Shown here one piece after another: positions 44,085 to 51,667 of a DNA stretch of 64,000 nt. The notes below the pieces were generated by a model that was given only the letters and a program-made list of their open reading frames with translations, did no database searches and had not been told where the DNA came from. The translations under genes were made by a program, and so were the position numbers. Numbering within the stretch: the stretch's first letter is position 1; every line of letters starts with the position of its first letter. The stretch is from Clostridia bacterium (GTDB lineage: Bacteria > Bacillota > Clostridia > Christensenellales > Aristaeellaceae): positions 1 through 64,000 of the forward strand of contig JAGBAV010000010.1 in the NCBI GenBank assembly GCA_017938795.1, written 5' to 3'.

Positions 44085-45497
44085 TCACTGTTCAAAGATG
44101 AACCGCATGAAGTCCGCAGCGCCTTCTCCCTCAAAGGTAAAGTACAGGGGCTTCTTCCCCGGTTCGATACTCAGCGGCGCAGCATACACCGCCCACTCTT
44201 CGCTGGGCGCAACGGGAATTCTGGCCACAACGTTCCCCTGCCGGCCGTCCCGGACGACAAACTCGCCCTTTGCGCTGCCCCGGATCTCAACGGCAATCCT
44301 CTTCGCCGCAGTAAAGTCGAAGTAGCGGTAGCCTGCCGTTGCGCCGTCCACCATGTTGTTGATATACTGGTTCGGCGTGTCCATCCGGTCCTCACCCTCC
44401 TGCGTGAAGGCGGGATGATGCTCGTTCTGCTGTTCCGGCAGGCTCTCCGTGGTACCGTTCTTCGAATAGAGATGGCAGGCGATGCGCGCCTCGTAGGCGC
44501 CTTCATCCTTCAGCGGGCCGCCGTTGAGGCCGCAGGAGGTGATCTCCGCCTGATGGAAGCGCTCACCGTCAAAGACAATCTCCTCAGCACAGGCCTGACG
44601 GGAGAAGAAATGGCGGTTGGTCTGGCGATGATAGAACACGTACCACTTGCCGCCGACCAGCGCAACAGAGCCATGCGTGTTGCCGCGGTAGTTCAGCGCT
44701 TCGGTATTGCCGTTCACGCCGATATCGGCATTGGATACCAGCACACCGCCGAAATGATACTCCCCCAGCGGGCTGTCCGCCACAGCCCAGCACAGCTCAT
44801 GCATCCATGTGGACGAATAGATGAAGTAGTACTTACCGTTGATCTTGCGGATGGAGCTCGCCTCAAAGAAGGGATGCGCCTCATACTCCGTGCCGTCTGC
44901 ATCATTGATAATGGGCAGGTTGTGATACGGGCCGTCCTTCACGGTGATCATATCCTGCTCCAGCTCCATCTTCAGGCTGTCTTTATCTGTAGGCGTCTGC
45001 TTATAGCGGGGGCTGTTGCCGGAGAAGAGATAGATGCGCTTGTCGTCATCAATGAAGATGCCGGGATCGAACTGACGGATCTCATCCGGGCGCGCGCCCA
45101 GAATATCGCCGTTGGGATAACGCACAAAATCAAGGAACTCGAACGGACCCACTGGAGTATCCGCAACCGCCACGCCGATCTCCTTGAGGAAATCCAGACA
45201 ATAATACAGGTAATATCTCCCATCATTGCCCTGACATACATCCGGCGCCCAGAGCGCGTGCGCGCCGTCGGCATTGCGCGGATCCTGCTCCTTGCGGAAG
45301 ATCACGCCCTCATAGCGCCAATCGGAGAGATCATCCTCCGGCGCAGACCAGCAGACGTAATCATTCTGACAATACACTTCGCCATTGAAGCAATCGTGGC
45401 TGCCATACACATACAGCCGGCCGTTGAACACGCGGGGCTCTCCGTCGGGAATATACTCCCAGCTGGGCAGATAGGGATTGTAAACCTGCTGTTTCAT
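44085..45497 (-). CDS. Glycoside hydrolase family 43 enzyme
   Basis: A 470-residue five-bladed beta-propeller hydrolase. The start YNPYLPSWEYIPDGEPRVFN supplies the general base Asp, WAPDVCQGNDGRYYLYY the pKa-modulating Asp and HPFFEASSIRKINGKYYFIY the catalytic Glu. The last 120 residues look like a CBM6-type beta-sandwich (YRYFDFTAAKRIAVEIRGSA). There is no signal peptide, so it acts inside the cell on short oligosaccharides, probably arabinose- or xylose-containing. ATG 45497 follows AAAGGAG. It has its own promoter and no transporter next to it. Confidence 0.9.
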   Translation of the reverse strand: MKQQVYNPYLPSWEYIPDGEPRVFNGRLYVYGSHDCFNGEVYCQNDYVCWSAPEDDLSDWRYEGVIFRKEQDPRNADGAHALWAPDVCQGNDGRYYLYYCLDFLKEIGVAVADTPVGPFEFLDFVRYPNGDILGARPDEIRQFDPGIFIDDDKRIYLFSGNSPRYKQTPTDKDSLKMELEQDMITVKDGPYHNLPIINDADGTEYEAHPFFEASSIRKINGKYYFIYSSTWMHELCWAVADSPLGEYHFGGVLVSNADIGVNGNTEALNYRGNTHGSVALVGGKWYVFYHRQTNRHFFSRQACAEEIVFDGERFHQAEITSCGLNGGPLKDEGAYEARIACHLYSKNGTTESLPEQQNEHHPAFTQEGEDRMDTPNQYINNMVDGATAGYRYFDFTAAKRIAVEIRGSAKGEFVVRDGRQGNVVARIPVAPSEEWAVYAAPLSIEPGKKPLYFTFEGEGAADFMRFIFEQ

Positions 45498-45639
45498 GGC
45501 TGAATCTCCTTTAGCTCTGATTCTCAGCAATTCAGATTCCGGGCATGGCGCTTCAGACTGCGCATTTGCCGCCAAGGGAACGGACAGCTCTTCCGCTGCT
45601 CTTTCTCTGCAGCGCCCATCCGTCCTGATGATCAATATG

Positions 45640-45668
45640 AGTATATCACAGATCACCATGACTGGCAA
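45640..45668 (-). promoter_or_regulatory. Sigma-A promoter for the GH43 gene
   Basis: Minus-strand TTGCCA (45663-45668), 17-bp spacer and TATACT (45640-45645). Confidence 0.7.
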
Positions 45669-45795
45669 AGAGTTTCATCCGATGTCGGCATTCAGAGAAA
45701 GCGAGATATGAGCCATGGACTCCTCCGCCCCTCACAGCATCCTGTTAAAGGCATACGCCGTGCTTCTCATCTCCATACAGATGACGGCATAATGA

Positions 45796-45822
45796 AAGGC
45801 GCCGCCTGTGAAGCAGCGCCTT
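45796..45822 (-). terminator. Hairpin after the vWA gene
   Basis: AAGGCGC/GCGCCTT pair with a 13-base loop 12 bases past the stop. The T-tract is short (TTTC). Confidence 0.5.
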
Positions 45823-45833
45823 CTGTATGCATA

Positions 45834-46478
45834 TCACATTCTTCTGCGATAATCCTCCTCAATTCTGCCCGCCCAATCATCCGGAATCTCATCGCCCCGA
45901 CGCATACGGCATACGGCCTCGCTGATCACTTCATAATTGAGCCGGGTTCCTTCATGGTCACTGTGATAGCTCACGGCTCGCTTCGGGCCGATACCAATAT
46001 GCCCAGCCGTCTCAACCGCGTCCATATTCGCGCCGAGGAAGATAAACTCCCATCCATACTTCGTCTTCTGCCGCTCTATCCTTTGCCTGATCTGCTCTGC
46101 CGTATAGCAGCGGCTGGCATTCTCCATGCCGTCCGTGGTGATCACAAACAGCGTATGCTCCGGACGATCCTCCTCCTTCGCATACTTGTGGACATTGCCG
46201 ATATGATGAATCGCCTTGCCGATGGCATCAAGCAGCGCCGTGCAGCCTCGTACGCTGTACTGCGCTTCCGTCATAGGCTCAATCTTCTGAATACTCACGC
46301 GATCATGGATCACCTCGCATACATCATCAAAGAGAACGGTGGAGACAAGCGCATCCCCCTCCGCCTTCTTCTGCCGGGCGATCATGGCATTGAATCCGCC
46401 GATGGTGTCGCTTTCCAGGCCGCCCATCGAACCGCTGCGATCCAGAATCAAAACCAGCTCTGTCAGATTCTTCTTCAT
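45834..46478 (-). CDS. Stand-alone von Willebrand factor A domain protein
   Basis: A 214-residue cytoplasmic vWA protein. The metal-ion-dependent adhesion site is complete: DRSGSM (residues 12-17), the Thr in RGCTALLDA and the Asp in VITTDGMENAS. Other family stretches are LFDDVCEVIHDR and IGNVHKYAKEEDRPEHTLF. Such proteins resemble TerY-type vWA domains and are often found beside macro-domain proteins, as here. ATG 46478 follows AGGAGG with 9-base spacing. Both the ribosome site and the -10 box sit in one inverted repeat. No MoxR ATPase is near. Confidence 0.88.
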   Translation of the reverse strand: MKKNLTELVLILDRSGSMGGLESDTIGGFNAMIARQKKAEGDALVSTVLFDDVCEVIHDRVSIQKIEPMTEAQYSVRGCTALLDAIGKAIHHIGNVHKYAKEEDRPEHTLFVITTDGMENASRCYTAEQIRQRIERQKTKYGWEFIFLGANMDAVETAGHIGIGPKRAVSYHSDHEGTRLNYEVISEAVCRMRRGDEIPDDWAGRIEEDYRRRM

Positions 46479-46482
46479 ACAT

Positions 46483-46536
46483 GAAAACCTCCTGTAATGT
46501 GATGTTCTGCCGATGATCACATTATAGGAGGTTTTC
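46483..46536. promoter_or_regulatory. 21-bp inverted repeat covering -10 box and ribosome site of the vWA gene
   Basis: Arms 46483-46503 and 46516-46536 match at 20 of 21 bases around a 12-base centre. On the minus strand the distal arm contains TATAAT (46521-46526) and the proximal arm contains AGGAGG of the vWA gene. A transcript arriving from the macro-domain gene would fold and hide the ribosome site; a transcript from the local box would start within the centre and not fold. No good -35 box was found. Confidence 0.65.
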
Positions 46537-46570
46537 CCATCATACAGGTCGCTTTCAAAGCGACATTTTG

Positions 46571-47584
46571 CTATGCGCGTCCGCCCAGCGGAACCTGACC
46601 AAAGCTGTAAAGCGCAGCATTGATCTCAAAGATGTCATACAGTCCATTGACGATGAAGTACTCAACAATGATATCCCCTTTGTCACTATGTGAAAGCGCA
46701 TAGCCTGCTTTCATCAAGAGTTCTTTTGCCTCCTCCAGCGGAAGCTCAAGCGCAACAGCCAACGCCAGTGCCGTCTGTTTCTTGGGGCGATAATGGCTGT
46801 CCTTACGCAGCTTTGAGAAAAGCTTCCTGTCAAGGTTCGCCTTTTTGTAGCACTCCGGGTCCGTCATTCCCTTTTCATCGATCTTGCGCATCACCATCGA
46901 GGCAAAGCTCTCATCCATCTCATGAAGCACCTCTTCAAGACTTGCGGACGCCCGCACGGCAAGCATGCACTCAGCAGGCGGCTCCTCAATGGCACAGGCC
47001 GATTCCATCTGCGCAATCCGGCGTCTTCCCCTGTCCGCATGCTCCCATGCATAGTGATCGTCGATGTATTCGGCAATCCCTGTATACAGCTTCTCGCTGA
47101 TCCTGAAGCTTGCCTTATCAAACACCACGATATACACATGCAGATCCGCATCATCCGTATGCTCAATCAGATAATCGCGGATCGTGTCCGTCGCAATCCG
47201 CAGAGCCTGATCCTTGGGATAGCCATAGATCCCGGACGAAATCAGCGGAAACGCCACGCTGGAGCACCCATACGCCGCCGCCAGAGAAAGAGACTTTTGG
47301 TAGCAGGATTTCAGGAGATCCGCCTCTCCATGCAAGCCGTCCTTCCATACCGGCCCGACTGTATGGATGACATACCTGCAGGGCAGATTGCCGCCGCTTG
47401 TGATCTTGGCATCCCCCGTCCTGCATCCGTTGAGCAGCCTGCATTCAGCCAGCAGCTGAGGCCCTGCCGCCCGATGAATGGCGCCATCCACACCGCCGCC
47501 GCCTGAAAGAGATTCGTTGGCCGCATTGACAATGGCATCAACCTGCATCTTCGTGATGTCATGACGAATGATTTCAATCGGCAT
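46571..47584 (-). CDS. Macro domain protein with C-terminal HTH-like domain
   Basis: A 337-residue cytoplasmic protein. Residues 1-175 are a macro domain: [28 protein letters not shown] and [14 protein letters not shown] mark the ADP-ribose pocket. A variable linker leads to a C-terminal domain of about 105 residues with [20 protein letters not shown] and [20 protein letters not shown], a helix-turn-helix-like module. It probably binds or hydrolyses ADP-ribose derivatives. ATG 47584 is chosen over GTG 47593 because AGGGAGG is properly spaced only for the former. The vWA gene follows 92 bases downstream on the same strand. Confidence 0.87.
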   Translation of the reverse strand: MPIEIIRHDITKMQVDAIVNAANESLSGGGGVDGAIHRAAGPQLLAECRLLNGCRTGDAKITSGGNLPCRYVIHTVGPVWKDGLHGEADLLKSCYQKSLSLAAAYGCSSVAFPLISSGIYGYPKDQALRIATDTIRDYLIEHTDDADLHVYIVVFDKASFRISEKLYTGIAEYIDDHYAWEHADRGRRRIAQMESACAIEEPPAECMLAVRASASLEEVLHEMDESFASMVMRKIDEKGMTDPECYKKANLDRKLFSKLRKDSHYRPKKQTALALAVALELPLEEAKELLMKAGYALSHSDKGDIIVEYFIVNGLYDIFEINAALYSFGQVPLGGRA

Positions 47585-47687
47585 TCCGCTCACGCCTCCC
47601 TCCGCTTCTTGCCTGTATTCCTATTCTATCATGCGCGAAGGGAAAAATAAAGAAGGCAGCGCTATCCGCTTCATCAGCAAACACAGC

Positions 47688-47714
47688 AAAAACGCCCGCC
47701 TGTAAAGGCGGGCG
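47688..47714 (-). terminator. Terminator after the exported PNPOx-like gene
   Basis: A perfect 8-bp GC stem CGCCCGCC/GGCGGGCG with a 6-base loop, followed on the minus strand by TTTTT. Confidence 0.85.
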
Positions 47715-47735
47715 AAGCTGCATCGCAGCAGAGAA

Positions 47736-48476
47736 TTACTCGATAATCAGCACCTGACGCGGATCCTTGCCGAAAGTCGGGGATTCCGGATCATAATACT
47801 GCGGGCGCAGAGAGCCTTCCTTGTTGTAGGACCAGAACAGGGAGGTCACGTTATACTCAGTCGGGATGATCTCGATCCACTCATTGAAGCCGCCAACGCG
47901 CTCGATGGTGGCCTTCTGGGTGGCTTCGTCCATAGCGTCCCAGCGCTCCGGGCCATACAGGGTACGCATGTACAGGCTTGCGCCGCGGAAGAAGGTATCC
48001 TCAGTACCATCCATCAGCTTCGCAGTACCCTTGATCTGCACGCCGTAGGAGTTGAAGTAGTCGTTAACCTGCGGCACATACTGGTCTTCCGGAATCTGCT
48101 TGTACCAGTACATCACGACATTCGGGTTGGAGGCGATATCCACGCACTTCTCCGTGCCCTTTTCGCTGGAGCAGTACAGACGCATGGTCTCCGGATCCAG
48201 AACGAACTCCACAGAGGAAAGACCCGGCATATCGCCGTGCACAGTCGCAATCTGATACATCTCGCGGTAAGCCCACTCCTTGGTGGTGCCGTCCTCGTTC
48301 TTCGTGAGCGGGAAGCCGCGCAGATAATCAAGGGTCATGGCCTTGATCTCTTCCTGCGTCATCTGGGTTTCGGGGGTCGTGACCTGAGAGGCGCCGGTGG
48401 TCGCATCCACGCCTTCAGCCATCGCCGCAGTGCACAGCAGCATCAGCGCGAACACAAGAGCAAACAGTTTCTTCAT
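47736..48476 (-). CDS. Exported PNPOx-like (flavin split-barrel) protein
   Basis: A 246-residue protein with signal peptide MKKLFALVFALMLLCTAAMA. After a Thr/Gln-rich linker, the body resembles pyridoxamine-phosphate-oxidase-like proteins: SSVEFVLDPETMRLYCSSEK, then CVDIASNPNVVMYWYKQIP and YGVQIKGTAKLMDG, the 'NP.V...W....V.I.G.A' barrel pattern. These folds normally bind FMN, F420 or haem inside the cell, so export is unusual. ATG 48476 follows AAAGGAGGAG. Assignment rests on the barrel pattern only. Confidence 0.68.
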   Translation of the reverse strand: MKKLFALVFALMLLCTAAMAEGVDATTGASQVTTPETQMTQEEIKAMTLDYLRGFPLTKNEDGTTKEWAYREMYQIATVHGDMPGLSSVEFVLDPETMRLYCSSEKGTEKCVDIASNPNVVMYWYKQIPEDQYVPQVNDYFNSYGVQIKGTAKLMDGTEDTFFRGASLYMRTLYGPERWDAMDEATQKATIERVGGFNEWIEIIPTEYNVTSLFWSYNKEGSLRPQYYDPESPTFGKDPRQVLIIE

Positions 48477-48554
48477 GGTAGAGTCTCCTCCTTTTGTATT
48501 GGTTTCAGTCACTTTTATTGTAACAGAGAGGCCGTCATGCGTCAATCAGAAAAG

Positions 48555-48584
48555 ACATGCCCGGAGGTATCTGAAACGGCATGT
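48555..48584 (-). terminator. Terminator-like hairpin after the RyR gene
   Basis: ACATGCC/GGCATGT with a 16-base loop, followed by CTTTTC on the minus strand. Confidence 0.5.
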
Positions 48585-48590
48585 GATTCT

Positions 48591-48875
48591 TTATTCAGTC
48601 TTGCTGATGCGGTAGCCCAGCTTTGTGATCAGCTTCAGCACCTGCACAGCAGTGCTGCGATCGTATTCCTTTTCCGCCTCGCTCAATTCTTCATAAGGCA
48701 CCAGACAGGGATGCTGCCTGCGATGATCATCACGCTCCGCACCATATGTCCATCCCTGTGCCATTCGCTCTCTTGCCCATACCTCATGTGTATTGCGGGC
48801 AAGCTGTTCAAGCAGTTCGTTCACATCTTCGCCGAGCACAACGCCGCTGGTATCCATCGGATCAGGCTCATACAC
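48591..48875 (-). CDS. Small RyR-domain protein
   Basis: A 94-residue protein made almost wholly of one RyR domain (PF02026 type): YEPDPMDTSGVVLGEDVNEL, NTHEVWARERMAQGWTYGAE and HPCLVPYEELSEAEKEYDRS. This repeat was first known from ryanodine receptors, where it is cytosolic. GTG 48875 is preferred to TTG 48902 since GGGAGG lies 8 bases upstream of the former. The function of bacterial stand-alone RyR proteins is unclear. Confidence 0.85.
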   Translation of the reverse strand: MYEPDPMDTSGVVLGEDVNELLEQLARNTHEVWARERMAQGWTYGAERDDHRRQHPCLVPYEELSEAEKEYDRSTAVQVLKLITKLGYRISKTE

Positions 48876-49191
48876 AGGCCTTGCCTCCCTTCTTATGATC
48901 AACTCATTTGTATGATCACAGTATACAGGATGTCAGGACATGTTTCAAGCGCCGCCATCCTCTGCCGGACGGAGGCATGCATGGCAGAATGAACATCCGG
49001 TCAACAGGACAAAGGCGGAATCCCGCCTGGAGAATAACGCCGCTTTTCCCTCCGCGGCTTTGCTTCCATATGGCAGGATCCGCTTATTCCCCCTGTGATG
49101 ATGCCGCCTTCAGGCGCTTTGTACCCGCAGCAGGCGAAATCTGCAGAGGTTCCGGATAAACAAAAAACCAGCACCCGAAGGCACTGGTTTG
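48876..49191. other. 316-base gap between RyR gene and tRNA-Gly
   Basis: It holds the tRNA terminator (49163-49190) at one end. The remainder has no convincing gene or repeat, and no promoter for the RyR gene was recognised. Confidence 0.5.
49163..49190 (-). terminator. Terminator after tRNA-Gly
   Basis: On the minus strand AAACCAGTGCC and GGTGCTGGTTT pair around TTCG (with two G-U pairs), then TTTT. The wobble pairs form only on this strand, so the hairpin is directional. Confidence 0.88.
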
Positions 49192-49266
49192 TGGAGCGGT
49201 AGACGAGATTCGGACTCGCGACATCCACCTTGGCAAGGTGGCACTCTACCACTGAGCTACTACCGC
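49192..49266 (-). tRNA. tRNA-Gly (GCC)
   Basis: A 75-base tRNA with encoded CCA. The acceptor stem GCGGTAG pairs with CTACCGC, the D-arm is AGCTCAGTGGTAGAGT, the anticodon loop TTGCCAA gives GCC, and the T-loop is in CGAGTCCGAATCTCG. Discriminator base is T. It has a consensus promoter and its own terminator. Confidence 0.97.
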
Positions 49267-49286
49267 ATCGCTCACTTGCAAGGAGT

Positions 49287-49315
49287 ATTATATCTCACCA
49301 TTCCGCATTTGTCAA
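49287..49315 (-). promoter_or_regulatory. Consensus sigma-A promoter for tRNA-Gly
   Basis: Perfect TTGACA (49310-49315), 17-bp spacer and perfect TATAAT (49287-49292) on the minus strand, about 20 bases before the tRNA. Confidence 0.93.
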
Positions 49316-49330
49316 CCCCTAAATAACAAA

Positions 49331-49365
49331 AAAAGCAAATCCCGTGCAAATATGCTGCACGGGAT
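49331..49365 (-). terminator. Terminator after recR
   Basis: A 10-bp stem ATCCCGTGCA/TGCACGGGAT followed on the minus strand by TTGCTTTTTTT. It ends just before the tRNA promoter. Confidence 0.9.
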
Positions 49366-49371
49366 GATGGA

Positions 49372-49971
49372 TTACATTTCTCTTCTGCCTTCAATCGCCT
49401 TGGCGAGCGTCACCTCATCGGTATACTCCAGGTCGCCGCCGACAGGCAGGCCATGCGCGATGCGCGTAACAAGGATGCCCATAGGCTTGAGCAGGCGCGC
49501 AATGTACGCCGCCGTCGCCTCGCCCTCGATATCCGGATTCGTCGCGAGAATCACCTCGCGCACCTCCTCGCTGCCCACTCGCGCCAGCAGCTCCCTGATC
49601 CTGATATCCTCCGGACCGATGCCTTCCATCGGCGAAATCGTGCCGTGCAGCACATGATAGGTGCCGCGGAAGTCACGCATACGCTCCATCGCCGCAACGT
49701 CCCGCGGATCACGCACCACGCAGAGCACGCCGTTATGCCGCCGTTCATCCGCGCAGATCGGGCAAGGATCCTCCACGGTATAGTTGCCGCAGACGGAGCA
49801 GTACTTCACCGCCTTGCGGCCCTGCCAGATCGCAGCGGCAAGCTCATGAACCTGATCCTCCGGAAGGGAAACGATGTGGTACGCCAGCCGCTGGGCAGAC
49901 TTCGCACCGATGCCCGGCAGACGTGAGAGCTGCTGCGCCATTCTGGCGATGGGCTCAATCTGTCCGGCCAT
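49372..49971 (-). CDS. recR: Recombination protein RecR
   Basis: RecR works with RecO and RecF in loading RecA on gaps. The 199-residue protein has the helix-hairpin-helix [18 protein letters not shown], the zinc site [16 protein letters not shown], and the Toprim stretch [16 protein letters not shown] followed by [17 protein letters not shown]. It lies 2 bases after ybaB, the usual pair, but dnaX, which normally comes first, is absent here. Confidence 0.96.
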   Translation of the reverse strand: MAGQIEPIARMAQQLSRLPGIGAKSAQRLAYHIVSLPEDQVHELAAAIWQGRKAVKYCSVCGNYTVEDPCPICADERRHNGVLCVVRDPRDVAAMERMRDFRGTYHVLHGTISPMEGIGPEDIRIRELLARVGSEEVREVILATNPDIEGEATAAYIARLLKPMGILVTRIAHGLPVGGDLEYTDEVTLAKAIEGRREM

Positions 49972-49973
49972 AA

Positions 49974-50315
49974 TCAGAACATACCGCCCATACCGGCCGC
50001 GCCGCCGATCTTCGCCATCTCACGCTCGCGGGTCTCCTCACCCTTCTTGAGCGCGTCGTTGACAGCCGCAAGGATCATGTCCTGCAGCATCTCGACCTCC
50101 TCCGGGTCAACCGCATCCTGATCGATGTTCAGCTCGATCAGCTGGCGCTTGCCGCTGACCTTGCAGGACACCGCGCCGCCGCCGGCCGTGCCCTCATACT
50201 CACGCTTGTCCAGATCTTCCTGCAGCTGCAGCATCTGCTGCTGCATCTTCTGCGCCTGACGCATGAGCTGCTGCATATTGCCGCCCGGAATGCCGGGGAA
50301 ACCGCCTCTTGCCAT
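49974..50315 (-). CDS. ybaB: YbaB/EbfC family nucleoid-associated protein
   Basis: A 113-residue DNA-binding protein. It starts [20 protein letters not shown], followed by [40 protein letters not shown] and [20 protein letters not shown], all typical. It binds DNA as a dimer and is paired with recR, two bases downstream. The ribosome site is AGGAGG. Confidence 0.95.
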   Translation of the reverse strand: MARGGFPGIPGGNMQQLMRQAQKMQQQMLQLQEDLDKREYEGTAGGGAVSCKVSGKRQLIELNIDQDAVDPEEVEMLQDMILAAVNDALKKGEETREREMAKIGGAAGMGGMF

Positions 50316-50394
50316 GTGTGTATCCTCCTGAAGATAAGAATATTTCCTTACGATTATACACCATCCATCAAGAAATGAAAAGATGAAAAATCAC

Positions 50395-50433
50395 AAAAGG
50401 GATCCCGAAGCGTATTGCTCCGGGATCCCTTTT
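50395..50433. terminator. Terminator after the spore-protein genes
   Basis: A stem AAAAGGGATCCCG/CGGGATCCCTTTT with a 13-base loop lies between the spore-protein gene and ybaB. Confidence 0.87.
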
Positions 50434-50457
50434 CCCCACGGTTATGCTCTCAGGAGA

Positions 50458-50745
50458 TTACTTGCCGCTCATGGAGCGCTCCGCTTGCTCCACGAGCCTT
50501 TTCACCATATACCCTCCAATGTATCCGGCCTGACGGGACGGCAGATCGCCGTTATAGCCCTGCTTGAGGTTGATGCCAATCTCGGAGGCGATCTCATACT
50601 TCATCTGGTTGAGCGCGCCCTTTGCCTCCGGCACCACCGTGCGGTTGCTGCGGCTGCCGTTCTGGTTCTGGGTATTCTGCTGCGCGCCGGCATTCTGCTG
50701 GTTATTCACATTCTGCTGCGCGCCAAACTGCTGATTCTGATACAT
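50458..50745 (-). CDS. Alpha/beta-type small acid-soluble spore protein
   Basis: A 95-residue SASP that coats and protects spore DNA. An N-terminal Gln/Asn-rich tail of about 35 residues, longer than usual, precedes VVPEAKGALNQMKYEIASEIG (with the germination-protease site near YEIASE) and INLKQGYNGDLPSRQAGYIG, then GGYMVKRLVEQAE. The core is highly similar to the SASP 44 bases upstream. It indicates the organism makes true endospores. Confidence 0.93.
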   Translation of the reverse strand: MYQNQQFGAQQNVNNQQNAGAQQNTQNQNGSRSNRTVVPEAKGALNQMKYEIASEIGINLKQGYNGDLPSRQAGYIGGYMVKRLVEQAERSMSGK

Positions 50746-50789
50746 CAGTCAAGTCCCCTTTCTCATTACCGAAAGTCTGCGCCGTTACC

Positions 50790-51005
50790 TCAGCCCTGGC
50801 CGGCCATCTGCTGCTCCGCCTGCTCCACAAGACGCCGCACCATATAGCCGCCGACGTAGCCCGCCTCGCGGGAGGTCAGATCGCCGTTATAGCCCTGCTT
50901 GAGGTTGACGCCAAGCTCCTGCGCGATCTCATACTTCATGTTGTTCAGCGCGTCACGGGCCTGCGGCACATTGATCTGATTGCTGCCGTTCGAATTGCTC
51001 GCCAT
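50790..51005 (-). CDS. Alpha/beta-type small acid-soluble spore protein
   Basis: A 71-residue SASP: VPQARDALNNMKYEIAQELG contains the protease site region, and VNLKQGYNGDLTSREAGYVG with GYMVRRLVEQAEQ complete the family. ATG 51005 follows AAGGAGGTGA; the longer frame lacks a site. Transcription by sigma-G would be expected, but no clear sigma-G boxes were found in the 150 bases upstream. Confidence 0.94.
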   Translation of the reverse strand: MASNSNGSNQINVPQARDALNNMKYEIAQELGVNLKQGYNGDLTSREAGYVGGYMVRRLVEQAEQQMAGQG

Positions 51006-51155
51006 GTCTCTCACCTCCTTCGGTGATGCTATTGTGGCGCTGCACGGCTCGCTGTATCCTGTCAGTTTCCGTCTGCATTTCCATGGAAATGATCCCATTG
51101 CGACCTGCCCATCACGGCTCATATGCAAAAGGCGGCATTCGCCGCCCCAATGCGC

Positions 51156-51515
51156 TCAATCGTCAACCGAAAGATCTGTTTCGCGGCATCCGATCATCTC
51201 CCCGGTCATAAAGAAGCGGACACGTCTCCTCCCCAGCAGATGGCGGAGCAAGCGCGCATTCCGGATGTCCGCCTCATTCGGTATTTCATCTCCCGTGGGA
51301 TGATTGCTCATCAGCCATGCAGAGCATGCTCCCGCAGGCAGGGGTAAACCGATCCGGCCGTACTCCGTGTCAAACAGGCATACGCCCAGACATGCCTGTT
51401 CATGATCAAAGACAAACAGCGCACTTGCCGCATACTCCACGCGGCACAGCAGCGCAGCCGCCGCTGTGACCGGCTGTTTTTCATCCGCATAGCGCAGACC
51501 TTCGGTGATGATCAT
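51156..51515 (-). CDS. Degenerate RadC/JAB-like protein
   Basis: A 119-residue protein resembling the C-terminal MPN/JAB domain of RadC. The region SNHPTGDEIPNEADIRNARL matches the family HNHPSGD..PS..D...T motif, but the first metal histidine is Ser. The downstream Asp is kept. The upstream body (ALFVFDHEQACLGVCLFDT) would be the first strands. The N-terminal RadC part is missing. It may be non-catalytic. ATG 51515 has only a weak ribosome site. It lies upstream of two spore-protein genes on the same strand. Confidence 0.58.
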   Translation of the reverse strand: MIITEGLRYADEKQPVTAAAALLCRVEYAASALFVFDHEQACLGVCLFDTEYGRIGLPLPAGACSAWLMSNHPTGDEIPNEADIRNARLLRHLLGRRRVRFFMTGEMIGCRETDLSVDD

Positions 51516-51631
51516 CGTGGTTCACTGTCCTTCACATGTTCTGCATCATCACTATACCGCATTCTGTCAGATCATGGAACACGCCATAAGCGTGGTTTTT
51601 TGTTTTTTCTGTCGGTCATTCCGCAGAAAAA

Positions 51632-51655
51632 GGAGCCTTCCCGAAGTAAGGCTCC
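51632..51655 (-). terminator. Terminator after the Cys/His repeat gene
   Basis: GGAGCCTT/AAGGCTCC with an 8-base loop and TTTTTC on the minus strand. Confidence 0.88.
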
Positions 51656-51667
51656 CCCATATGCATT

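Larger units (their letters stand above)
45498..45833. other. 336-base gap between GH43 and vWA genes
   Basis: It holds the GH43 promoter (45640-45668), a leader of about 135 bases, and the hairpin after the vWA gene (45796-45822). No convincing gene was found. Confidence 0.6.

Noticed and set aside
51006..51155. Sigma-G promoter upstream of the spore proteins.
   Set aside because: No matching -35 and -10 pair was found by eye.
51581..51606. Plus-strand terminator-like hairpin (CACGC/GCGTG followed by TTTTTT) with no plus-strand gene before it, suggesting a small RNA.
   Set aside because: The stem is only 5 bp and no plus-strand promoter was found upstream; chance is likely in a T-rich gap.
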